From NCBI GenBank assembly GCA_947478785.1, contig CANJXI010000007.1, positions 1 to 64,000 on the forward strand: 64,000 nt of DNA, read 5' to 3'. This DNA is from Caulobacteraceae bacterium. Its GTDB lineage: Bacteria > Pseudomonadota > Alphaproteobacteria > Caulobacterales > Caulobacteraceae. Below the pieces are notes generated by a model. The model searched no databases and was not told the origin of the DNA. It saw only the letters and a program-made list of their open reading frames with translations. A program made the translations under genes and the position numbers. Positions 15,586 through 24,797 of this stretch are shown piece by piece (the stretch's first letter is position 1; the number at the start of each line of letters is the position of its first letter).

Positions 15586-17033
15586 CGGAACGGCGGCTCG
15601 TCAAAGCTGCGGAGTTTGCGCGAGTGCAGCGCGGGGCCTTCCTGGCGCAAAAGGTCCATGGTGGCGATGCCGATCCGCAGGTGCTGGGCGATGGCCCGGT
15701 CGTAGAAGGCGTTGGCCTGGCCCGGCAGCTTGATCTCGCCGTGCAAGGGCTTGTCGGAAACGCAGAGCAGCGTCCCGTAGGGCACGCGGAAGCGATAGCC
15801 TTGCGTGGCGATGGTGGCGCTTTCCATGTCGATGGCGACGGCCCGGCTCTGGTTGAACCGGCGCGCGCTGGACGAATAGCGGAGCTCCCAGTTGCGGTCG
15901 TCGGTGGTGACCACGGTGCCGGTCCGCAGGCGCCGCTTAAGCACCTCGCCGGTCTCGCCGGTGACCATCTCGGAGGCCCGCTGCAGGGCCACCTGCACCT
16001 CGGCGATCGGCGGGATCGGAATCTCCGGCGGCATTGCCTCGTCCATCACGTGGTCGTCGCGCAGATAGGCGTGGGCGAGCACATAGTCGCCGATGGTCTG
16101 GCTGCCGCGCAGGCCCCCGCAGTGGCCGATCATCAGCCAGGCCTGCGGCCTGAGCACCGCCAGGTGGTCGCAGATCGTCTTGGCGTTGGAAGGCCCGACC
16201 CCGATGTTGATCAGGGTGACACCCGCCCGGCCCGGCGCCATCAGGTGGTAGGCCGGCATCTGGTGCCGGCGCCAGGCGGCGGCGGCGACCCTGGCCTCGG
16301 GGTCCGGCGTGTCGGCGTCGATCAGCACCTGGCCCGCCGTCGACAGATGCGTGTAGGGGCCACCGGCCTTCAGCTGCTCGCAGCCCCAGCGGACGAACTC
16401 GTCCACGTAGCGGTGGTAGTTGGTGAAAAGCACGTACTGCTGGGTGTGGTCGGCCGGGGTGCCCGTATAGTGCGCCAGCCTGGCCAGCGAGAAATCGGTC
16501 CGCAGGCCGTCGAACAGCGACAGCGGCCGGGGCGTGTCGGCGTGGTGGCGCCAGGTCCCGTCGGCGACCTCGTCGCCGATGAAGGCCAGCTCGGTGACCG
16601 GGAAGTGCCGGGCAATCTCGGCCGCCCCGACATCGGCCAGCGCCGCGTCGGCCTGTCCGTCGAGCACATAGGCGAACGGCATCTCCTGGCCGGAGCGGCC
16701 GACCTCGATATCCACCGCGAAGTCCTGGACCAGCAGGCAGAGCTGTTCGGTCAGATAGTCGCGGAAGAGATCGGGCCGCGTCACCGTGGTCGCATACCGG
16801 CCGGGCTGGCCGATGCGGGCGTAGGCCCGGCTGATCCGCGGGAATGGCTGGCTGCTCGCCCAGGTCAGCCGCAGTTCCGGATAGGCGAAGGCGCCGGCGG
16901 CGCGCAGGGCCGGGTCGGGCGGTCCGCCACCCGCCAGGAATGTCTTCAGCGAACCCCGCAGGGCCTCGCAGGTCGCGCGGTATTCCTGCTCCAGCCGGTC
17001 GACGATGCCGGCCACGTCGTCCTTGGATGTCAT
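15582..17033 (-). CDS. amn: AMP nucleosidase
   Basis: A 483-residue cytoplasmic enzyme that hydrolyses AMP to adenine and ribose 5-phosphate in purine salvage and adenylate homeostasis. The N-terminal regulatory domain (about 1-180) includes SQPFPRISRAYARIGQPGRYATTVTRP (recognised in part as RAYARIGQPGRYATTVT). The catalytic phosphorylase-like domain has LINIGVGPSNAKTICDHLAV, MIGHCGGLRGSQ, DDHVMDEAMPPEIPIPP and MESATIATQGYRFRVPYGT with the ribose-binding Met-Glu-Ser. Length equals E. coli Amn (484). Monocistronic, convergent with the POT transporter and divergent from the dicarboxylate symporter. Confidence 0.95.
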   Translation of the reverse strand: MTSKDDVAGIVDRLEQEYRATCEALRGSLKTFLAGGGPPDPALRAAGAFAYPELRLTWASSQPFPRISRAYARIGQPGRYATTVTRPDLFRDYLTEQLCLLVQDFAVDIEVGRSGQEMPFAYVLDGQADAALADVGAAEIARHFPVTELAFIGDEVADGTWRHHADTPRPLSLFDGLRTDFSLARLAHYTGTPADHTQQYVLFTNYHRYVDEFVRWGCEQLKAGGPYTHLSTAGQVLIDADTPDPEARVAAAAWRRHQMPAYHLMAPGRAGVTLINIGVGPSNAKTICDHLAVLRPQAWLMIGHCGGLRGSQTIGDYVLAHAYLRDDHVMDEAMPPEIPIPPIAEVQVALQRASEMVTGETGEVLKRRLRTGTVVTTDDRNWELRYSSSARRFNQSRAVAIDMESATIATQGYRFRVPYGTLLCVSDKPLHGEIKLPGQANAFYDRAIAQHLRIGIATMDLLRQEGPALHSRKLRSFDEPPFR

Positions 17034-17134
17034 CGCGCCTTATAGCGCCGCTCGCGGCGCGGTGCGAGCGGCCGGGATGGACGCTGCGCCCCATCCCGGC
17101 GACAACGGTCCGGACCTAAACGCCGGGGCCATCC

Positions 17135-18385
17135 ATGAACCGCCTTTTCACGATCTTCATCGTCTCGGCCATGGTGCTGGGGGTCGTGGCCGGATGGGCG
17201 ATCAACCAGTACGCGACGCCCGACCAGGCCAAGGTGGCGGCCGAGAACCTGTCGATCATCACCGACGTCTTCCTGCGGCTGATCAAGATGATCATCGCGC
17301 CCCTGGTGTTCTCCACCCTGGTGGCCGGCATCGCCCACATGGAGGACGCCGCGGCCATCGGGCGGGTCGGCGTCAAGGCCATGGGCTGGTTCATCTCCGC
17401 CTCGCTGGTCTCGCTGACCATCGGGCTGATCATGGTCCACATCCTGCACCCGGGCGCGGGCCTGAACCTGGCGCTTCCCGACGCGGGGACGGCGGGCGCG
17501 GCGGTGGACATGTCGAAGTTCACGCTGAAGGCCTTCGTCACCCACATCGTGCCGGCCTCCATCGTCGAGGCGATGGCCAACAACGAGATCCTGCAGATCG
17601 TGGTCTTCTCGCTGTTCGTCGGCACGGCGGTGGCCGCCATCGACGACCGCGCGCCGGCCGTCCTGGCCCTGGTCGAGCAGGTCGCGGCGATCATGCTGAA
17701 GGTCACCGGCTATGTGATGAAGACCGCGCCGCTGGCGATCTTCGCCGCGCTGGCCGCCACCATCGCCACCCAGGGCCTCGACGTGCTGGGGACCTACGCC
17801 AGGTTCGTTGGCGGGGTGTACCTGTCGATGGTGATCCTGTGGGGCCTGCTGATCGCCGCCCTGGTGCTGATCGTCGGGCCCCGCGGCCTTCGCCTGGTGG
17901 GCGCGATCCGCGCGCCGGTGCTGCTGGCCTTCTCCACCGCGTCGTCGGAGGCCGCCTATCCGAAGACCCTGGAGGAAATCCAGCGCTGGGGGGTCAGCCG
18001 CAAGGTGGCGAGCTTCGTGCTGCCGCTAGGTTATTCGTTCAACCTCGACGGGTCGATGATGTACTGCACCTTCGCGACCATGTTCATCGCCCAGGTCTAT
18101 GGCGTCCACCTGTCGATCGGACAGCAGATCACCATGCTGCTGATGCTGATGATCACCTCCAAGGGCATCGCCGGCGTGCCCAGGGCCTCCCTGGTGGTGA
18201 TCGCCGCCACCCTGCCCTACTTCCACCTGCCGGAGGCCGGACTGCTGCTGATCCTGGCCGTCGACCACCTGCTGGACATGGGCCGCTCGGCCACCAACGT
18301 GGTCGGCAACTCGGTGGCCTCCGCCGTCGTCGCCAGGTGGGAGAACCAGATCGAGGAACCGGCCGCGGAGCCCGCGCCGGCATAG
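17135..18385 (+). CDS. Dicarboxylate/amino-acid:cation symporter (DAACS)
   Basis: A 416-residue inner-membrane carrier of the GltP/DctA family. Predicted eight spans plus two re-entrant loops. The first re-entrant Ser-rich motif is FSTASSEAAYPKTLEEIQ; the family's Asn-Leu-Asp-Gly motif is in YSFNLDGSMMY; ITSKGIAGVPRASLVVIA forms the second hairpin; and the final cation site is in DMGRSATNVVGNSVASAV. These proteins import C4-dicarboxylates, glutamate or aspartate with protons or sodium. The Ser-Ser-Glu in place of the commoner Ser-Ser-Ser may affect specificity. Monocistronic; 100 bases separate it from divergent amn. Confidence 0.9.
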   Translation: MNRLFTIFIVSAMVLGVVAGWAINQYATPDQAKVAAENLSIITDVFLRLIKMIIAPLVFSTLVAGIAHMEDAAAIGRVGVKAMGWFISASLVSLTIGLIMVHILHPGAGLNLALPDAGTAGAAVDMSKFTLKAFVTHIVPASIVEAMANNEILQIVVFSLFVGTAVAAIDDRAPAVLALVEQVAAIMLKVTGYVMKTAPLAIFAALAATIATQGLDVLGTYARFVGGVYLSMVILWGLLIAALVLIVGPRGLRLVGAIRAPVLLAFSTASSEAAYPKTLEEIQRWGVSRKVASFVLPLGYSFNLDGSMMYCTFATMFIAQVYGVHLSIGQQITMLLMLMITSKGIAGVPRASLVVIAATLPYFHLPEAGLLLILAVDHLLDMGRSATNVVGNSVASAVVARWENQIEEPAAEPAPA

Positions 18386-18467
18386 CAATTGTTAGGCATG
18401 TCGCTTAACGGGGCCTTCGCCTCGTTGGGGCAATATCGCGGTCCGCAGACCGAGGGCCCCCGCGCAC

Positions 18468-19880
18468 GTGTTCGATCCCACCGGCCAAATCGCGGGTCTC
18501 ACGGCGCGGATCGCCGCGCTCGAGGCCGAGCGCGAGCTGACGCTTCGCCTGGCCCAGACCGATTCCCTCACCGGCCTAGTCAACCGCGGGGCCTTCACGG
18601 CCACCCTCTGCGAGCGTCTTGAGCGCGCCAGGGCGGTCGGCCGCTCGGTGGCGCTCTATGTGATCGACCTGGACCACTTCAAGCACCTGAACGATACGTT
18701 GGGCCACCACGCCGGCGATCTCTTCCTGGCCGAGATCGGCGAGCGGCTCAGGTCCGACGCCGATCCGCTGGAGCTGGCGGCGAGGCTGGGCGGCGACGAA
18801 TTCGCCCTGATCTCCGACGGTTTCGACATTTCGCGCCGCGCCCAGCGGCTGCTGAGCCGGCTGGCGGCCCCGCACCAGATCTACGGCCGGACGGTCTCGC
18901 CCGGGGCCTCGGTGGGCATCGCGGTGTTTCCGGGCGACGCGGGCGACGCGGGGGAGTTGCAGCGTTGCGCCGACATGGCCCTCTACCGCGCCAAGATCCT
19001 CGGGGGCCGCCGCTGGTCGGCATTCGACGCCGAGCTGAGGTCTGAATCCCAGCGCCGCGCGACCCTGGAGGACGAACTGCGCCGCGCGATCCCGTCCGGC
19101 GAGATCGAGCCCTGGTTCCAGCCGGTGGTCGACTCCACGGACAGCCGCATCATCGGCGTCGAGGTTCTGGCCCGCTGGCGCCATCCCGAGCACGGCCTGC
19201 TCCCGCCGGCCGCATTCGTCCCCATGGCCGAGGAGCTTGGTCTGATCGGCCGCGTCGACGAGGCGGTGTTCCACACGGCCTGCGCCCACGCCGCGCCCTG
19301 GGTGGCCGAGGGCTTGATCGACCAGGTATCGTGCAACGTCTCCCCGCGCGACCTCTTGGACCCCGCCTTCTCGCGCAAGCTGATCGGGCGGCTGGCCCGG
19401 ACGGAGCTACCGGCCACGGCCCTGACCGTCGAGATCACCGAGACCTTCCTTTTGCAGGACCTGGCCCTCTCCCGCCGGCACATCGAGCGGCTGAACGCCA
19501 AGGGCGTGTGGGTGGCGCTTGACGATTTCGGGATCGGCTATTCGAACCTGCGCGCGCTCATGCACCTGCCGATCCAGACGGTGAAGCTGGACCGCTCGCT
19601 GATCGCCGACGTGGCGCGCGACGGGCGGGTCGCCAAGCTGGTCACCTCCATGCTCCACGCCGCCCGCGCGCTGGGCGTGCGGATCGTCGCCGAGGGCGTC
19701 GAGGACGAGGCCCAGGCGCTGTTCCTGCGCGCCGCCGGCTGCGACCGGATGCAGGGCTACTGGTTCGCCAGGCCCATGCCGGCCGCCGAGATGGAGGCCA
19801 TGCTGCGCGCCAGGACCGCCCAGGCGGGCGCTGCGCAGACGAACCCCGCCGAGGCGCCGCGACACCGCGCCCAGGGTTGA
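18468..19880 (+). CDS. GGDEF-EAL cyclic-di-GMP protein
   Basis: A 470-residue soluble protein. A short N-terminal coiled coil (about 8-30) replaces any sensor domain. The GGDEF domain (about 30-195) has DSLTGLVNRGAF and an intact LGGDEFAL (about 106-113). The inhibitory RxxD I-site is replaced by D-P-L-E, so product feedback is probably absent. The EAL domain (about 205-455) retains the catalytic set: EVL in VEVLARW, Asn in SCNVSPRD, Glu in VEITET, Asp-Asp in LDDFGIGYS, Lys in VKLDRSL, Glu in AEGVED, and MQGYWFARP. Both synthase and phosphodiesterase activities look possible. It starts with GTG at 18468; no membrane span. Its stop abuts the stop of the YccF gene. Confidence 0.88.
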   Translation: MFDPTGQIAGLTARIAALEAERELTLRLAQTDSLTGLVNRGAFTATLCERLERARAVGRSVALYVIDLDHFKHLNDTLGHHAGDLFLAEIGERLRSDADPLELAARLGGDEFALISDGFDISRRAQRLLSRLAAPHQIYGRTVSPGASVGIAVFPGDAGDAGELQRCADMALYRAKILGGRRWSAFDAELRSESQRRATLEDELRRAIPSGEIEPWFQPVVDSTDSRIIGVEVLARWRHPEHGLLPPAAFVPMAEELGLIGRVDEAVFHTACAHAAPWVAEGLIDQVSCNVSPRDLLDPAFSRKLIGRLARTELPATALTVEITETFLLQDLALSRRHIERLNAKGVWVALDDFGIGYSNLRALMHLPIQTVKLDRSLIADVARDGRVAKLVTSMLHAARALGVRIVAEGVEDEAQALFLRAAGCDRMQGYWFARPMPAAEMEAMLRARTAQAGAAQTNPAEAPRHRAQG

Positions 19881-20249
19881 TCAGACCTCGACGACCGCCT
19901 TGCCCACCGGGGCCAGGGACAGGATGGCGAGCTTCACGTGCTGCCAGGCGAACGGGATGCCGATTATGGTCACGGCCAGCGCCGCGGCCAGGAGGACGTG
20001 GTGCAGCGCCAGCCACCAGCCGGCCAGCAGCAGCCACAGGACGTTCAGGCAGCCGCTGGCCACCCCCGGTTCGCGGTCGACCACCTCGCGCCCGAATGGC
20101 CAGTAGCTGAACCCGGCGATGCGGAAGGCGGCCGGCGTCCAGGGCAGGCCGATGACGGTGACCGCCAGGATCACGCCGGCCAGCACCCAGGCCGTGCCGG
20201 ATATCCAGCCCCCGAAGATGAACCAAAGGACGTTCAGCAGAAGGCGCAT
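19881..20249 (-). CDS. yccF: YccF domain-containing membrane protein
   Basis: A 122-residue inner-membrane protein with two copies of the YccF module: NVLWFIFGGWISGTAWVLAG near residue 5 and CLNVLWLLLAGWWLALHHVL near 67, each followed by a second hydrophobic span (VTVIGLPWTPAAFR and VTIIGIPFAWQHVK) with the shared (V/I)IG(L/I)P motif. Four spans in all. Function in bacteria is not established. The ATG at 20249 was preferred; a start four codons upstream exists. It is on its own, ending directly against the GGDEF-EAL gene. Confidence 0.85.
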   Translation of the reverse strand: MRLLLNVLWFIFGGWISGTAWVLAGVILAVTVIGLPWTPAAFRIAGFSYWPFGREVVDREPGVASGCLNVLWLLLAGWWLALHHVLLAAALAVTIIGIPFAWQHVKLAILSLAPVGKAVVEV

Positions 20250-20301
20250 GGCTCGCTCCACGGGTCGGCCTCGGATATCCGATCCCGCCGCCCCTAGCTG
20301 C

Positions 20302-21504
20302 TCAATAGATCAGATGGCCCTGCCGTTCCGCCCGCCATGCCAGTTCGTCCGGGGCCGTAAGCGATTCCAAGTCGCCCGGCTCCGCGGCCGGATCATCGAC
20401 CCACTCGCGCAGGGCCGGCCCGCCGTTGATCACGTCGATCGCCAGCTTGCCGATCTCGTACTCGTAGGCGAAGTCGCGCCACAGGTCGTAATCCGGGTGG
20501 AGGCCGCGGATCGCCTTGAAGCCCAGCGCCTGCAGCCGCCAGGGCCGGAAGGCGTGGTGGCCGTAGGCCGGGCCCTCGGCATGGATCATCAGGCCCGCGC
20601 ACAACTGCCCCAGATGCTTGTGGAAGGTGGGTTCGAACCAGCAGTCGCGCAGCCGGCACCCCTCGAGCCATTGGGGCGCGAGGCGGCGCATCTCGCCCAG
20701 CACGGCGCGCGCGTCGATGTCGGGCGCCCCGAACAGCTCCAGCGGACGGGTCGTCCCGCGCCCTTCCGAGAGCGTCGTCCCCTCCAGCATCACCGTGCCG
20801 GCGTAGGCCCTGGCCATCCCGAGGTTGGGGGCGTTGGGGCTGGGGTTGACCCAGGCCCGCTCGCCAAGCGGCCAGCCGAACCCGGGCGCGGCCTCGGGCG
20901 ACCAGCCTGCCATCTCGATCACCCGGTAGTCGACGTCCAGCTTCAGCGTGGCGATGAACCATCGGCCGAGTTCGCCCAGGGTGAGGCCATGGCGCATGGG
21001 CAGCGGCCCGGCGCCCACGAAGCTTTCCCAGCCCGGGCGCAGCGTCAGGCCCTCGACGGGACGGCCCACGGGATTGGGCCGGTCCAGCACCCAGACCGCC
21101 TTGCCGTGGCGGGCGGCGGCCTCCAGCACGTAGCGGAGCGTGGTGACGAAGGTGTAGATGCGGCAGCCCAGGTCCTGCAGGTCGACCAGCAGCACGTCGA
21201 AGGTCTGCATCATCGCATCGGTGGGCGCGCGGACCTCGCCGTAGAGGCTGAACACCGGAATTCCCAGGACCGGGTCGTTGAAGTCCGGGCTCTCGACCAT
21301 GTTGTCCTGCTTGTCGCCGCGCAGACCATGCTGCGGGCCGAACGCCGCGCTGAGCGTCAGGTCGGCGCAGCCGGCCAATGCGTCCAGCGCGTGGTCGAGG
21401 CCCTCGGTCACCGAGGCCGGATGGGCGAGCAGGGCGACGCGCCGGCCCGCCAGGGGCTTGCGCAGTTCGGGCTCCGCCAGGAGCTGATCGAGGCCGAATC
21501 TCAT
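20302..21504 (-). CDS. DUF1343 / NamZ-like exo-beta-N-acetylmuramidase
   Basis: A 400-residue protein of the DUF1343 family, of which Bacillus NamZ is an exo-lytic N-acetylmuramidase. Family landmarks: FGLDQLL at the start, VALLAHPASVTEGLDHALD, AAFGPQHGLRGDKQDNMVES, PVFSLYGEVRAPTDAMM, LVDLQDLGCRIYTFVTTLRY, VLDRPNPVGRPVEG, VNPSPNAPNLGMARAYAGT and LEGTTLSEGRGTTRPLELFG. It probably acts on MurNAc-containing cell-wall fragments. No convincing signal peptide, so it would act in muropeptide recycling inside the cell. Its ATG at 21504 overlaps the stop of the DOMON-like gene by four bases, implying coupled translation. Confidence 0.87.
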   Translation of the reverse strand: MRFGLDQLLAEPELRKPLAGRRVALLAHPASVTEGLDHALDALAGCADLTLSAAFGPQHGLRGDKQDNMVESPDFNDPVLGIPVFSLYGEVRAPTDAMMQTFDVLLVDLQDLGCRIYTFVTTLRYVLEAAARHGKAVWVLDRPNPVGRPVEGLTLRPGWESFVGAGPLPMRHGLTLGELGRWFIATLKLDVDYRVIEMAGWSPEAAPGFGWPLGERAWVNPSPNAPNLGMARAYAGTVMLEGTTLSEGRGTTRPLELFGAPDIDARAVLGEMRRLAPQWLEGCRLRDCWFEPTFHKHLGQLCAGLMIHAEGPAYGHHAFRPWRLQALGFKAIRGLHPDYDLWRDFAYEYEIGKLAIDVINGGPALREWVDDPAAEPGDLESLTAPDELAWRAERQGHLIY

Positions 21505-22037
21505 GGCGCCAAGGGTGCTGGAAGTTCGAGCACAAGGCCATCGGCGTGATGGAAGTCCGGCTTTCCTAGCGGATGGGCGAGCGCCCAGTAGGAAATCCGC
21601 CCCCCCGCCTCCTCGATCACCACGGCCGCCCCGACCCGCCAGGCGGCGTTCGCCGGCAGGTCCAGGTCCCAGACGCCCGCGCAGGAGAACTGGCCCGCGC
21701 CCTCCCGCTCGATCCCGATGTCCGGCGGGCCCAGGTCGGCGTTCGCCATGCCTGCCCGATAGCCGTCGAACCGATAGGCGGCCCATTGGCCCGTGGCCAT
21801 GTTGAGTTCCCGATAACCTTGCGCGGACTGCGGGCGGACGAATGCCTCGAAACAGGTATGCCGCCACAGGCCGTCCGCGCGGCCGGACAGGGCCGGCGGC
21901 AGGACGAGGGCGTCGGTCACCCCGCTGAGGACATACCTCAGGGCCAGGCGTCCCGGCTCCGGGCGCGAGACCTCGACCGCCATGCCGCTCACGGCGGCGC
22001 AGGGGGTGTCGGGATGGCGATGCAGGGCGTGTCGCAT
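21501..22037 (-). CDS. DOMON-like domain protein
   Basis: A 178-residue protein with the features of the bacterial DOMON-like domain: GRLALRYVLSGVTDALVLP, then ADGLWRHTCFEAFVRP, YRELNMATGQWAAYRFDGYR, and ISYWALAHPLGKPDFHH. These beta-sandwich domains are related to carbohydrate- or haem-binding DOMON folds; the biochemical role of this branch is not known. No signal peptide is visible. It overlaps the DUF1343 gene by four bases, an arrangement that suggests a role linked to muropeptide or sugar processing (inference from context). Upstream lies the structured 435-base intergenic region. Confidence 0.8.
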   Translation of the reverse strand: MRHALHRHPDTPCAAVSGMAVEVSRPEPGRLALRYVLSGVTDALVLPPALSGRADGLWRHTCFEAFVRPQSAQGYRELNMATGQWAAYRFDGYRAGMANADLGPPDIGIEREGAGQFSCAGVWDLDLPANAAWRVGAAVVIEEAGGRISYWALAHPLGKPDFHHADGLVLELPAPLAP

Positions 22038-22472
22038 CGGCGCATGTTGAGGTCAGCGGCGGCGGAAAGCGAGGGGCCCCGGCCCGGGTGTGACGTCCGC
22101 GGGCCGGGGCGTTAGCTCGCGCCCCGACGACTGGAGTTAGCCGGCGCGCATTGATGACTCGGCGACGATGCGCCTTACGCGGCCCGAGCCGACCGCGCGA
22201 TCAACGGGCATAGCTTAGCATCATAAGGGGGCGGGGCCAAATCGCCCGCTCGCACGGGTCCCCGCACGGGGCGAAGCGCGGCCCTGGACGTCTCTCCACG
22301 CCAGGGCCGCGTTCGGCCATCGGCGGCGCGATGGGCTCGGGACGCGCCACGTTTGACTTAGGGCGCGGGGGTCAGCCCGCGCCGGCTTCATGCGACCTAC
22401 GCCTCTCCAGAAGTCGGCGGTCGCGGGTAGACGTCGCAGGCGGGCGCCATCCCTAGGTCGTGGCGAAAAAAC
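22038..22472. other. Structured GC-rich intergenic region without a gene
   Basis: This 435-base gap between two minus-strand genes contains no convincing coding frame. It holds three perfect inverted repeats: GCCCCGGCCCG/CGGGCCGGGGC (22076-22086 with 22100-22110), CGCGGCCCTGG/CCAGGGCCGCG (22277-22287 with 22301-22311), and GGCGCGGG/CCCGCGCC (22362-22369 with 22376-22383). No tRNA, tmRNA tag, SRP, 6S or known riboswitch signature was recognised. It could be a leader or a non-coding RNA, or an array of small palindromic repeats. Confidence 0.6.
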
Positions 22473-24797
22473 TCAGTAGGCCGCGAACAGCGTCATGCCG
22501 ACGGTCCGCGGCCGCTGCGGCGTGATCTGCCGGATCTGGCTGGGATTGAACGGGTTTCCAAAGGCGAAGGTGTCGTTGAACGCATTCAGCGGATTGCTCA
22601 GGAAGACCTGCAGTCCCAGGTTCCCGCGGCTGGCCTCCGCCAACAGCTTGGTGCGCACATAGCCGCCCATCTTCGGAAAGCTGGCGTCGAAGGTGACCCG
22701 CGAGCGGCCCACGTAGTTGGCCTCGCCCACCAGCCGCAGCAGCCAGTCGCCGAACAGCGGCCGCTCGTAGCTCAGAAGCGCCCCGCCGGAGACGGCCGGC
22801 GCGCCGGGCAGGCCATCGACCAGCTGGGCCGCGAAGTCGGGATTGACGTGGCTGGTCCGGGTCCTGGAGAGGCGGCCGTCGAGCTGCGCGGTCAGGCCGT
22901 GGCCGGCATGGTAGGTGAACTCGGTCTCCAGCCCCAGGATCCGGGCGTCGCCGACGTTGGTGGTGTAGGCGATACCCGAGGGGCGGAACTGATCGGTCTG
23001 GATGTCCTTCCACACGTCATAGAACAGGGCGGAATTCAGCGACAGGCGCCGCTCCAGGGCCTCCATCTTCAGCCCGAGTTCGAAGTTCAGCAGCCGGTCG
23101 GGCCGATAGGTCTCGCGTATGGCGGGCAGCGGCTGGGCGCCGCCAGAGTTGATCCCGCCCGCCCGGTAGCCTTCCGAGACCACCGCATAGAGCAGGTTGT
23201 CGGCGCCGAACGTCCGCTGCAGCGAAACCTTCGGCGACACCCCGCTGAGCCCGGAGCCGCGATCGAGGGTTCGCGGCGCGAACTGCTCGGAATCGACCCT
23301 CGAGCGGGTCCGTGAGTGGATGTCGAAGACCCGCGCGCCCACGGCCAGCGTCCACAAGGGCGCGATCTCGTAGGACGCCTCCCCATAGGCCGCCAACTCG
23401 CGGATGTGGTCGCTGCGGTCGTCGCCATAGACCGGCACGTTCGGCGCGCGCGGGACCTGGGCCAGGAACTGGGTCGGGGAATCCACCGTGGTGTCGGACC
23501 CATAGAGCCCCGCCAACCATTCGAAACGGCCGGCGCCGCGCGAGGTCAGCACCAGGTCCTGCACGAACATCTTGGTCCGGGTGCGCTCCGAATAGGCCGA
23601 CGTCTGGGCCAGGGCAGTATAGGCGGTCTGGACCGCGGTCCCGTCATAGAGGCTGCCATACGCGTGCCGCACATAGCCGGTGGACGAGGCGAGCTCGCCC
23701 CATCCCCAGGAGTATTTCAGGGTTCCGGTGACGAAACCGATGTCGTTGACGTGCGGCTCCGGAATCCGCACCGAGCGGTTCAGGCCCAGGCCTGGCGAGG
23801 TGTAGTGGGTGTCGTCCGAGCGCAGGTGCTGGCCGCCCGCCGTCAGGCTCGCGCTCCAGGCCTCGCCCGGCTGCAGCAGCAGCGTCACCCGGCCGCCGCG
23901 ACGCTCGGTGCGGTCGACGTTCTTGCGGTGCTGGCCGATGTCGTCGAGGTAGCCGCCCTGGACCTCGCTGTAGGCCGAGAGCCGGATCCCCGCCACGCCC
24001 CACAGCGGCGCGCTGGCGTAGCCCTCGATGCTGGCGCTGGGCGCCCCGTCCTCGGTCAGCGCGCCCGAGGCGCGCGCGCCGGCGGCGTAGCGCAGCAGGT
24101 CCGGCTTGCGCGTGACGATCCGGTAGACGCCGCTCAGCGATCCCGCGCCATAGAGCGCGCCCTGCGGCCCGCGCGCCACCTCTACCCGCTCCACGTCCGC
24201 CAGCCGCAGGTCGGGATCGGGCGCGTTGTAGTTGAGCGGCAGGTCATCGAGGTAGGTGGCCACCGTCGAGCGCGCCCGGCCGGTGAAGGCGCCGTCCGAC
24301 AGGCCCCTGAGCAACAGCTTGTTGCGGCCGGGCCCAAGGTTGGTCGCCAGCACGCCGGCGAACTGGCCCGCCGCGTCGTCGGCGTCCGTCGCCCCTGTCG
24401 CTTCCAGCTGGGTGCGGGGAATCGCCGTGACCGCGACGGCCAGCTGGCGCGGGTCGCGGTTGCGCCGGGTGGCGGTGACCAGGAGTTCGGTGACGGTCAC
24501 CGGCGGGGCGGGGCGGGCGGCCAACGTCAGCGCCAGGGGCGAGATTTCCACGGCGCCCGGCGCGATCACCTTCCAGGCGCAGGGCGCGCCGGCGAGCAGT
24601 TCGCCCAGCGCCTCCTCCAGCGTCGCCGTCGCGTCCAGGCGCCGGGCCGAGAGCCCGGTGCACGCGCCGGCCCCGATCAGGGTGACGTTGGCCTGCTGGG
24701 CGATGTCGAGCAGCGCCTCGGAATAGGGCTGCGGCGCGATATGGAACTGGATGCGCACAGGCGCCGCGGCGGCGGCATGGCCCACGCCCAGCGCCAC
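22473..24797 (-). CDS. TonB-dependent receptor with N-terminal STN signalling domain
   Basis: About 774 residues from the only canonical start, GTG at 24797. Domains in order: a signal-peptide remnant ending AAAAA; an STN domain (about 14-85, IQFHIAPQPYSEALLDIAQQ and the LSARRLDATATLEEALGELL pattern) that talks to a FecR protein; a TonB box and plug (about 98-220, VTELLVTATRR and RVEVARGPQGALYGAGSLSG); and a 22-strand barrel ending in the aromatic MTLFAAY. It lies last in a sigma-FecR-receptor row, the classic ferric-citrate-type signalling order. Substrate unknown: siderophore, haem or glycan. Translation of the bases before the GTG continues a perfect signal peptide without any standard start codon (see findings). 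Confidence 0.88.
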   Translation of the reverse strand: MALGVGHAAAAAPVRIQFHIAPQPYSEALLDIAQQANVTLIGAGACTGLSARRLDATATLEEALGELLAGAPCAWKVIAPGAVEISPLALTLAARPAPPVTVTELLVTATRRNRDPRQLAVAVTAIPRTQLEATGATDADDAAGQFAGVLATNLGPGRNKLLLRGLSDGAFTGRARSTVATYLDDLPLNYNAPDPDLRLADVERVEVARGPQGALYGAGSLSGVYRIVTRKPDLLRYAAGARASGALTEDGAPSASIEGYASAPLWGVAGIRLSAYSEVQGGYLDDIGQHRKNVDRTERRGGRVTLLLQPGEAWSASLTAGGQHLRSDDTHYTSPGLGLNRSVRIPEPHVNDIGFVTGTLKYSWGWGELASSTGYVRHAYGSLYDGTAVQTAYTALAQTSAYSERTRTKMFVQDLVLTSRGAGRFEWLAGLYGSDTTVDSPTQFLAQVPRAPNVPVYGDDRSDHIRELAAYGEASYEIAPLWTLAVGARVFDIHSRTRSRVDSEQFAPRTLDRGSGLSGVSPKVSLQRTFGADNLLYAVVSEGYRAGGINSGGAQPLPAIRETYRPDRLLNFELGLKMEALERRLSLNSALFYDVWKDIQTDQFRPSGIAYTTNVGDARILGLETEFTYHAGHGLTAQLDGRLSRTRTSHVNPDFAAQLVDGLPGAPAVSGGALLSYERPLFGDWLLRLVGEANYVGRSRVTFDASFPKMGGYVRTKLLAEASRGNLGLQVFLSNPLNAFNDTFAFGNPFNPSQIRQITPQRPRTVGMTLFAAY

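Noticed and set aside
22038-22472. tmRNA, 6S RNA or cobalamin riboswitch in the structured gap
   Set aside because: No tag peptide, no T-arm, no cobalamin or other known riboswitch consensus was found on either strand.
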